DNA of 12,392 nucleotides from JBBAAS01 sp041658125 (lineage in GTDB: Bacteria > Patescibacteriota > Microgenomatia > UBA12405), in assembly GCA_041658125.1 (NCBI GenBank), contig JBBAAS010000021.1:1-12392 (forward strand), read 5' to 3'. The notes below the pieces were generated by a model that searched no databases, had not been told where the DNA came from, and saw only the letters and a list, made by a program, of their open reading frames with translations. This document shows positions 6,580 to 10,898 of the stretch, one piece after another; the stretch's first letter is position 1; each line of letters opens with the position of its first letter. A program made the position numbers and the translations under genes.

Positions 6580-6998
6580 AAACTAAAACTACCGTCACCA
6601 AGGGCGAAAATGTCAATAAAACTTGGCAGTTAATCGATCTTAAAGATCAGACTCTTGGCCGTGTCTGTACTCAAATCGCCGCTCTTTTAATGGGTAAAAA
6701 TAATCTTCAATTTTCTTTTCATCGCGACGATGGTGATTATGTTGTGGCCATCAATGCCGGTCAAATTGTAGTTACCGGCAAAAAAGCTAAGCAAAAAATT
6801 TATTACCACCACACCGGTTATGCTGGTCATCTCAAAGAATTTACTTTTCAGGAAATGATGAAAAAAGATCCCCGGGAAGTTATTCTTCACGGAGTTGCCG
6901 GCATGTTACCCAAAAATCATCTTCGGGCTGACCGACTTCGTCGATTAAAGGTTTTTGTTGGCGCCGATCATCCTTACGCCGAGAAATTAGCAAAATAA
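6576..6998 (+). CDS. rplM: 50S ribosomal protein L13
   Basis: This 140-aa protein is L13, an early-assembly large-subunit protein. Family signatures appear in order: WQLIDLKDQTLGRVCTQIAA (17-36), LMGKNN (38-43), DDGDYVVAINAGQIVVTGKK (51-70), KIYYHHTGYAGHLKE (74-88) and VAGMLPKNHLRADRLRRLKV (106-125), then VGADHPYAEK. The start overlaps rplQ by four bases (ATGA), so it is translationally coupled. It is followed 3 nt later by rpsI, the usual L13-S9 pair. The length is close to the normal 142. Confidence 0.97.
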   Translation: MKTKTTVTKGENVNKTWQLIDLKDQTLGRVCTQIAALLMGKNNLQFSFHRDDGDYVVAINAGQIVVTGKKAKQKIYYHHTGYAGHLKEFTFQEMMKKDPREVILHGVAGMLPKNHLRADRLRRLKVFVGADHPYAEKLAK

Positions 6999-7001
6999 AC
7001 T

Positions 7002-7409
7002 ATGGTTAAAAAAAATATTAACACTTATTTTTATGCTGTCGGTCGCCGCAAATCAGCCGTCGCTACTGTCAAGCTTTTTCCAAAAAAAGGCGACTCTTTG
7101 ATCAACGACCAAGCCGTTAACAAATATTTTCCTACTGATCTTTTACAGCTGGTTTTTCAAAAACCCCTAAAGGTAAGCAATCTTTTTGATAAATACCACT
7201 TTCTTGCCAAAATAATCGGTGGCGGTAAAAATGGTCAAGCCGACGCCCTGTCGTTAGCCTTAGCCCGTGCTTTAGTTAAGTCTGATGTCAATCTCAAGCC
7301 CGAATTACGAACTGCCGGCTTAGTTACAGTTGATTCTCGTGTCCGCCAAAGGCGGATGGTTGGTACCGGCGGCAAAGCCCGTCGTCAAAAACAATCTCCG
7401 AAGCGGTAA
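7002..7409 (+). CDS. rpsI: 30S ribosomal protein S9
   Basis: This 135-aa protein is S9, whose C-terminal tail reaches the P-site tRNA anticodon. It has FYAVGRRKSAVATVKLFP (10-27), IIGGGKNGQADALSLALARA (71-90), LRTAGLVTVDSRVRQRR (101-117) and the basic tail ending in Ser-Pro-Lys-Arg, close to the usual SKR/KR end. It follows rplM as TAA-ACT-ATG without a Shine-Dalgarno sequence. Codons near 7342-7356, encoding part of the RVRQRRM segment, form a perfect TCCGCC-AAA-GGCGGA palindrome that recurs in the intergenic insert at 9683-9697. It is the last gene of the ribosomal cluster. Confidence 0.97.
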   Translation: MVKKNINTYFYAVGRRKSAVATVKLFPKKGDSLINDQAVNKYFPTDLLQLVFQKPLKVSNLFDKYHFLAKIIGGGKNGQADALSLALARALVKSDVNLKPELRTAGLVTVDSRVRQRRMVGTGGKARRQKQSPKR

Positions 7410-7414
7410 CTTTG

Positions 7415-7423
7415 TGCTATCAT
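7415..7423 (+). promoter_or_regulatory. Extended -10 promoter placing transcription start at the uppP GTG
   Basis: TGc-TATCAT forms an extended -10 element (TG at 7415-7416, hexamer 7418-7423) with no good -35. The expected start, 7-8 nt after the hexamer, falls at or just before the uppP GTG at 7431, so the mRNA would be leaderless. Confidence 0.5.
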
Positions 7424-7430
7424 TTATCTT

Positions 7431-8159
7431 GTGACTTTCTTAGGTGCAACGATACTGGCTATTGTCCAAGGTTTGGCTGAATTTTTGCCGATATCATCAA
7501 AAGGCCATCTCAATTTAGTTCAGCAAATTCTTGGCTTGGAACCTTCTTTAACTCTTGATATTTTTCTTAATACCGCCACTCTTTTTTCCGTCTTTTTCTT
7601 TTTTCGAAAACAACTCAATTATTTTCTTCAAAATCTTTCTTTTATTATTGTTGGTACTTTGCCTACTGTTGTTGTCGCCATTTTATTCCGCCAAAATATT
7701 GACCAAATCTTTTCCGACACCAAAATTCTTCCTTTTCTTTTTTTAATCACCGCCTTGCTTGTCATTGCCACCAAATATCTTCCCGTCAAAAAACTTTCTC
7801 TGACCTATAAAAAAGCCATAATTATCGGTTTATTTCAGTCAATCGCCATTTTACCCGGCATTTCCCGTTCCGGCTCTACTATTTTTGCCGGACTACTTTT
7901 AGGCTTATCCTCGACCGAAGCCTTTAATTTTTCTTTTTGTCTTTTGATTCCTGCTTCAATCGGCGCTCTGGTTTTTGACTACAAAAATTTTGTCACTTTT
8001 AACTTTTTTGACCCCGCTCTAATTACTGCTTTTTTTGTTGCTCTGGTAGTGGGCATCATTGCTCTGAAAATTTTACAGAAAACCATCATTAGCCGTAACT
8101 TTTGGCAATTTGGCATCTATGTAATTCTGGTGGCCTTAGTTTCTTTCTTTTTCGTCTAG
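7431..8159 (+). CDS. uppP: Undecaprenyl-diphosphate phosphatase (BacA/UppP family)
   Basis: UppP dephosphorylates undecaprenyl diphosphate at the membrane so that the lipid carrier can be reused for peptidoglycan and other envelope glycans; overexpression gives bacitracin resistance in other bacteria. The 242-aa, very hydrophobic protein carries both family signatures: QGLAEFLPISSKGHL (13-27, including the Q/E-x3-E motif) and LPGISRSGSTIFAG (141-154). The start is GTG, chosen because it precedes the motif at the usual distance and lies just downstream of an extended -10. It is slightly shorter than the usual 255-275. The stop TAG sits in a CTAG shared with the stop of the small minus-strand ORF, so the two genes end tail to tail. 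Confidence 0.95.
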   Translation: MTFLGATILAIVQGLAEFLPISSKGHLNLVQQILGLEPSLTLDIFLNTATLFSVFFFFRKQLNYFLQNLSFIIVGTLPTVVVAILFRQNIDQIFSDTKILPFLFLITALLVIATKYLPVKKLSLTYKKAIIIGLFQSIAILPGISRSGSTIFAGLLLGLSSTEAFNFSFCLLIPASIGALVFDYKNFVTFNFFDPALITAFFVALVVGIIALKILQKTIISRNFWQFGIYVILVALVSFFFV

Positions 8160-8314
8160 CTCTCTCCCAGCCTGTTTCTGAATTTATCAAATGTAATTTT
8201 TGTCAGCATAATTTTTGTCAGCCTTATCGCTCTTTTTTGTTTCTCTCTTTTTTCCCTCCAGCCCTCGCTCTCTTCTCTGTTAAAAACTATGTCGATTTTG
8301 TTAATTATATCCAT
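8156..8314 (-). CDS. Small basic protein coupled to the exonuclease gene (hypothetical)
   Basis: A 52-aa open frame starts with ATG inside the stop of the OB-exonuclease gene (TAATG, shared A at 8314), the same coupling used at secY, adk and recX here. It ends TAG at 8158-8156, opposite the uppP stop. The predicted protein, MDIINKIDIVFNREESEGWR and onwards, is rich in Lys, Arg and Glu and ends in KFRNRLGES. It contains a tandem five-residue repeat (LTKIM, LTKIT) encoded by a 15-bp DNA repeat in frame. I recognise no domain. Codons are AGA/AGG- and purine-rich like other minus-strand genes. It explains the whole gap between uppP and the exonuclease gene, but it may equally be a non-coding or decaying tail. 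Confidence 0.42.
   Translation of the reverse strand: MDIINKIDIVFNREESEGWREKREKQKRAIRLTKIMLTKITFDKFRNRLGES
8194..8222. repeat. 15-bp tandem direct repeat (two units)
   Basis: TAATTTTTGTCAGC occurs at 8194-8207 and again at 8209-8222, a period of 15 bp. The unit length is a multiple of three and lies in the frame of the small minus-strand ORF, where it gives LTKIM-LTKIT. Confidence 0.85.
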
Positions 8315-9267
8315 TAAATTATTTGTCCGCTCATAAACTCTTTCCAAAGAAGATAAAGCTCTGTTGTTGCCTTAGCATCTCTGGCTACATAATCAGCTAT
8401 TCTATTAATTTCTCCCCGATAATACAAGCCCGTGACTTCACTTCCGTCGACTCCTTGCCCTTTTGGGTTTTCAATTCCAAATGCCTTACATAACATCTCT
8501 AGTTTAAAACCATGATTCTGTCTGATTTTGTTCTGAAGGTCGATAAAGTTATCGTTATATTTTCCCTTTTCTATCGACACTTTTACCCGGTTAATTCCCG
8601 ATCTGATGATTAGGTATGGAAAATCAAAGCTGTCCCCATTATAAGTTACAAACTTTTCGTAATTCTTGGCAATTTTCCAAAATTCTTCCAATAATCCGGC
8701 CTCATTTTTAAAAATTTTATACTCAAATTTTTCATCCTCCGGCACAAATTCTTTGTCTGATATTACCAAAACCACTCCTTTTTGGGTATCGGGGTTAAAG
8801 CATCCGATTGCCGCCACCATCCCAAAAATTGAGTACAAAGCCGTTTTCGTTTTAGCCATTTCTTTATCTTCCTCCATTTTTTCCAAATTATTCAAAAGGT
8901 AATCCTGTTCTTTTTCGTCCAGGTCTTCAAACTTTTTTCCTACCGTTTCAATATCAAAAACCAAAGTCGGTACAGTCGGCATAAAATTACCCGGGTCTTC
9001 ACTGTTTACAATTTGGCAATTATCGACTATCAGGCTTTGCGCTCCTCGATATTCCTGTACTTTGCCATTTAGCTCCACCACCTTATTAATTTCAAATTGG
9101 CAACGTGGTAGGGCATTATTCCATATTTTTCCCACTGTCACCCCTTCTTTGTCCGCCAATTCCATATCAACATATTCATCTCCGCTTTTAGTCAGTTTTT
9201 TCTCTATCTTGGTAACTAAAAAATGTCTTTCCCTGATCAAATCGTCGTTTCCGAACTTTATAGGCAT
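8314..9267 (-). CDS. OB-fold plus PolB-like DEDDy 3'-5' exonuclease
   Basis: This 317-aa protein joins two domains. Residues about 12-90 look like an OB-fold nucleic-acid-binding module of the kind in YhaM-type nucleases: FLVTKIEKKLTKSGDEYVDM followed by ELADKEGVTVGKIWN. Residues about 100-317 are a DnaQ-like 3'-5' exonuclease related to the proofreading domain of family B polymerases. Exo I is VFDIET (D105, E107), Exo II is YNGDSFDFPYL (209-219, D215), and Exo III is Y293-x3-D297 in ADYVARDAKATTELY, the DEDDy signature. GVDGSEVTGLYYRGE and IADY fit the standalone PolB-exonuclease family. All metal ligands are present, so it should be active. The ATG lies immediately after a -10 element, suggesting a leaderless mRNA. 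It is divergent from the 84-aa gene. The natural substrate is unknown. Confidence 0.88.
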   Translation of the reverse strand: MPIKFGNDDLIRERHFLVTKIEKKLTKSGDEYVDMELADKEGVTVGKIWNNALPRCQFEINKVVELNGKVQEYRGAQSLIVDNCQIVNSEDPGNFMPTVPTLVFDIETVGKKFEDLDEKEQDYLLNNLEKMEEDKEMAKTKTALYSIFGMVAAIGCFNPDTQKGVVLVISDKEFVPEDEKFEYKIFKNEAGLLEEFWKIAKNYEKFVTYNGDSFDFPYLIIRSGINRVKVSIEKGKYNDNFIDLQNKIRQNHGFKLEMLCKAFGIENPKGQGVDGSEVTGLYYRGEINRIADYVARDAKATTELYLLWKEFMSGQII

Positions 9268-9273
9268 GCAAGC

Positions 9274-9279
9274 ATTATA
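9274..9279 (-). promoter_or_regulatory. Consensus -10 for a leaderless exonuclease transcript
   Basis: On the minus strand TATAAT is followed by six bases (GCTTGC) and then the ATG at 9267. The expected transcription start, 7 nt after the hexamer, is exactly the A of the start codon. No clear -35 is visible. Confidence 0.5.
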
Positions 9280-9297
9280 AACGATCTATTTTCAGAG

Positions 9298-9320
9298 TGT
9301 GATAATATTTTCTAAGGAGG
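9298..9320 (+). promoter_or_regulatory. Extended -10 and strong Shine-Dalgarno of the 84-aa gene
   Basis: TGt-GATAAT (9298-9306) is an extended -10; the start of transcription is expected near 9313. AAGGAGG (9314-9320) is a full Shine-Dalgarno sequence 8 nt before the ATG at 9329. The Shine-Dalgarno sequence fixes that start rather than the in-frame ATG at 9299, which overlaps the -10. The 61-bp spacer between this gene and the divergent exonuclease gene holds both promoters. Confidence 0.65.
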
Positions 9321-9328
9321 AAAAACAA

Positions 9329-9583
9329 ATGACCAATACAAAAATCGGCAAAATTACTCACTACTTTGACAAAATCGGAGTTGGCGTCTTGGTTTTAACC
9401 GATGGTAAGGTTAAAATGGGTGACACCATTCAAATCGGTGAAGAAGGAACCGGTTTCACCCAACCCATCGATTCAATGCAGGTCGAGCACCAACAAGTCA
9501 TCACCGCCAAAATCGGCGATGAAGTCGGTCTCAAAGTCACTCAGCCGGCTAAAGAAGGGGATTTAGTCTATCTCGTCAAATAA
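9329..9583 (+). CDS. EF-Tu domain-2-like small protein (translation elongation factor-like)
   Basis: This 84-aa protein consists only of a beta-barrel like domain 2 of translational GTPases. The features are MTNTKIGKITHYFDKIGVGV (1-20), DGKVKMGDTIQIGEEGTGFT (25-44), IDSMQVEHQQVITAKIGDEV (47-66) and a last strand EGDLVYLVK. There is no G domain, so it cannot hydrolyse GTP as EF-Tu does. Small standalone proteins of this pattern occur in many bacteria and archaea and are annotated as translation elongation factor-like; their role is not established as far as I know. It has the best Shine-Dalgarno sequence of the window and its own promoter, and it appears to be monocistronic and possibly well expressed. 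Third codon positions are pyrimidine-rich like the other + strand genes. Confidence 0.85.
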   Translation: MTNTKIGKITHYFDKIGVGVLVLTDGKVKMGDTIQIGEEGTGFTQPIDSMQVEHQQVITAKIGDEVGLKVTQPAKEGDLVYLVK

Positions 9584-9663
9584 ATTAGGTCGGGCCTGCC
9601 CAACGAGTGTAACGAGTCGGGTTTACCCCACGAAGTGGGGCTTGCCCAACGTAGTGTAACGAA
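9584..9663. repeat. Repeat-rich intergenic region with imperfect direct repeats and hairpins
   Basis: Two imperfect copies of a roughly 24-bp unit occur at 9593-9615 and 9639-9662 (GGCYTGCCCAACG then AGTGTAACGA, with one mismatch and one indel). Between them is a perfect CCCCAC-GAA-GTGGGG hairpin (9626-9640), and a smaller GGGC-CT-GCCC lies at 9592-9601. No T-run follows either hairpin. The region separates two convergent genes and looks like REP-type interspersed DNA. Confidence 0.7.
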
Positions 9664-9708
9664 TTGTCGGGGATACTGCCTGTCCGCCTTTGGCGGAGAT
9701 TCGAACCA
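9664..9708 (-). repeat. Partial second copy of the tRNA-Pro 3' end, interrupted by a 19-bp insert
   Basis: Plus-strand TTGTCGGGGATACTG (9664-9678) and GATTCGAACCA (9698-9708) match 9982-10007 base for base, where they are contiguous. The match covers the T-arm, the acceptor 3' strand and the CAA just beyond the tRNA. Here the two halves are split by 19 bases (9679-9697) that contain the perfect palindrome TCCGCC-TTT-GGCGGA (9683-9697). With the intact copy it brackets the GIY-YIG gene. Confidence 0.8.
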
Positions 9709-9711
9709 TAG

Positions 9712-9981
9712 TCAAGTCTGGTAAATTTTGATGGAAGCAGATTCTATGATTATGTTTCTAATCTCTCGTCCGAATCCGGTTTTATAAAACTTCTCTCGTA
9801 AGGTAGCATCTTCTCTACATAGATATTTTTCGAAATACAAAAGGACAAAAGGTCTATTTTCTTTAGTAAACTTATTCCTACCCCGGTTATGCTGTTCAAG
9901 CCTTACCGCTGGACTTTGACCGGTACTCCCGACATAAACCTTTCCATTTTTCTGGCTTTTCAGAAAGTACACATAGTACAT
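9712..9981 (-). CDS. Small GIY-YIG family endonuclease
   Basis: This 89-aa single-domain GIY-YIG nuclease makes metal-dependent single-strand breaks in DNA in characterised relatives. The motif is MYYVYFLKS at the start (Y3-V-Y), KVYVGST (14-20) for the YIG half, R27 and H31 in VRLEQHN, a FTKENRPFVLLYFE strand (38-51), and ATLRE with the likely catalytic E63. The start was placed at the ATG at 9981 because the motif begins there; upstream codons in frame are the tRNA gene itself. The start codon lies only 3 nt after the tRNA-Pro 3' end, so tRNA 3' processing would yield an essentially leaderless mRNA. A second copy of the tRNA 3' end lies just past its TGA stop. Similar proteins are common in CPR and mobile DNA; the target is unknown. 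Confidence 0.88.
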   Translation of the reverse strand: MYYVYFLKSQKNGKVYVGSTGQSPAVRLEQHNRGRNKFTKENRPFVLLYFEKYLCREDATLREKFYKTGFGREIRNIIIESASIKIYQT

Positions 9982-9984
9982 TTG

Positions 9985-10058
9985 TCGGGGATACTGGATT
10001 CGAACCAGCAGCCTCACGGACCCCATCCGTGCGCGCTAGCCAATTGCGCCAATCCCCG
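9985..10058 (-). tRNA. tRNA-Pro(GGG)
   Basis: On the minus strand a 74-nt cloverleaf folds cleanly. The acceptor is CGGGGAT with ATCCCCG, and the D arm is GCGC-AATTGGCTA-GCGC. The anticodon arm is CACGG-ATGGGGT-CCGTG with anticodon GGG at 34-36 and G37. The variable loop is AGGCT, and the T arm is GCTGG-TTCGAAT-CCAGT with one G-T pair. The C1-G72 pair and discriminator A73 are the known bacterial proline identity features. CCA is not encoded; the next bases are CAA and then the ATG of the GIY-YIG gene. The promoter is unclear; TATAGC (10072-10067) would start transcription about 2 nt before the mature 5' end. Confidence 0.95.
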
Positions 10059-10107
10059 ATTACTAGGCTATAGTTTACCAAATTTTCAAATAATAAAGTG
10101 GATTTCT

Positions 10108-10761
10108 CTAGGGGCATCGTTCCGACTTAACATATCCTGCATTTTTCGCTTCTTTCTCATTGCAAAACCATTGCTCTCCCCGGTCTAATTCAACAATCGT
10201 GGTTTTATACTGGACGCATCCGGGCAAATAATATCTTTTCAGCTGGCTATTGGACGGATCAATATTTCCTTTAATTGTACATTCCGGATTTTTTATATTT
10301 TCTACTTCCCAGCACTTACCAAACATCCCCTTATCCTCTGCCTTATTACTATCGCTAATCGCCTTTAATCTTTCCGACACACTGGTCTTATCGGAATGAT
10401 ATTTAACCCACCCGCTTTTTATCATTTCCTCATTTACCAATTTGTCGTCGACATACACCAAGCCCATTGGTCTGCCAAAGACATCAATTATTTGCTCTTC
10501 TGTCCTCACTCTCTTACTTGTCACCAATTTTTCTAATACTTTTTTTGCCTCTTCACCACCACAAAAGTCCATTTCCGGTGCATCAATATTTCTTAGTCGA
10601 AACCGTGTTTTCCCTTCCAAAGTGATAGTATCTCCGTCCAGTACTCCTAGTACGGCTATCCCCTCGTCGCCTTTTTTCAATAATACCTGCTGCCGGATGT
10701 TAAGCCCTAATGATGCCATCAAAAGCAAACCTAAAACCGTTACGACTTTTGCATTAAACAT
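10108..10761 (-). CDS. Membrane-anchored thermonuclease (SNase) with C-terminal Cys-rich 'sunset'-like domain
   Basis: This 217-aa protein has an N-terminal hydrophobic segment (about 5-20) that should export or anchor it. A staphylococcal nuclease fold follows, with DGDTITL (42-48), RFRLRNIDAPE (53-63) and DVFGRPMGLVYVDD (93-106). By family alignment R55, D60, E63 and R97 correspond to catalytic S. aureus R35, D40, E43 and R87, and D42/D44 lie in the calcium-site loop, so it should cleave DNA or RNA outside the membrane. Residues about 158-217 form a second module: NPECTIKGNI, LPGCVQYKTTIVELDRGEQW and FCNEKEAKNAGYVKSERCP, with Cys at 161, 182, 200 and 216. This resembles the 'sunset' domain often found after SNase domains. 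It reads away from recA. A role in nucleic-acid scavenging is plausible. Confidence 0.92.
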   Translation of the reverse strand: MFNAKVVTVLGLLLMASLGLNIRQQVLLKKGDEGIAVLGVLDGDTITLEGKTRFRLRNIDAPEMDFCGGEEAKKVLEKLVTSKRVRTEEQIIDVFGRPMGLVYVDDKLVNEEMIKSGWVKYHSDKTSVSERLKAISDSNKAEDKGMFGKCWEVENIKNPECTIKGNIDPSNSQLKRYYLPGCVQYKTTIVELDRGEQWFCNEKEAKNAGYVKSERCP

Positions 10762-10770
10762 CTCTTTATT

Positions 10771-10800
10771 AGTCTAACACTTACCTCTTTTCGTCGTAAA
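10771..10800 (-). promoter_or_regulatory. Candidate promoter of the thermonuclease gene
   Basis: On the minus strand TTTACG (10800-10795), an 18-bp spacer and TGT-TAGACT (hexamer 10776-10771) lie 9 nt before the ATG. Each hexamer matches at 4 of 6 positions and the TG gives an extended -10. The leader would be only a few bases long. Moderate to weak call. Confidence 0.35.
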
Positions 10801-10833
10801 TAAGCCACTTCGGGTTAAGTTCGGTTTTGCCTC

Positions 10834-10862
10834 TTGATAACACCTCTCTTATTCGTTATAAC
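10834..10862 (+). promoter_or_regulatory. Strong sigma-70-type promoter of recA-recX
   Basis: TTGATA (10834-10839), exactly 17 bp of spacer and TATAAC (10857-10862) precede recA. Each hexamer matches the consensus at 5 of 6 positions. The start near 10869 leaves a leader of about 30 nt that is AT-rich and has no Shine-Dalgarno sequence. I see no LexA/SOS box of the E. coli or Bacillus type in the 137-bp recA/nuclease spacer, so classical SOS control is not supported. Confidence 0.72.
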
Positions 10863-10898
10863 TAATCAGTGTTAAAAATATTAATTTTTTAAAATCCT

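Noticed and set aside
9299..9328. Upstream in-frame ATG for the 84-aa EF-Tu-like protein
   Set aside because: It lies within the -10 element, before the Shine-Dalgarno AAGGAGG; the ATG at 9329 has ideal spacing.
9626..9640. CCCCAC-GAA-GTGGGG hairpin as an intrinsic terminator
   Set aside because: No T-run follows on either strand; it looks more like part of an interspersed repeat.
9593..9662. CRISPR array
   Set aside because: Only two imperfect repeat units with a hairpin between them, no regular spacers and no cas genes.
9982..10026. Longer start for the GIY-YIG protein, adding 15 residues before MYYVYF
   Set aside because: Those codons are the T-arm and acceptor of the tRNA-Pro gene; the domain begins at the ATG at 9981.
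9896..10188. Open frames on both strands across the tRNA (e.g. one reading DWRNWLARTDGVREAAGSNP)
   Set aside because: This is the typical false peptide obtained by translating a tRNA gene; no independent support.
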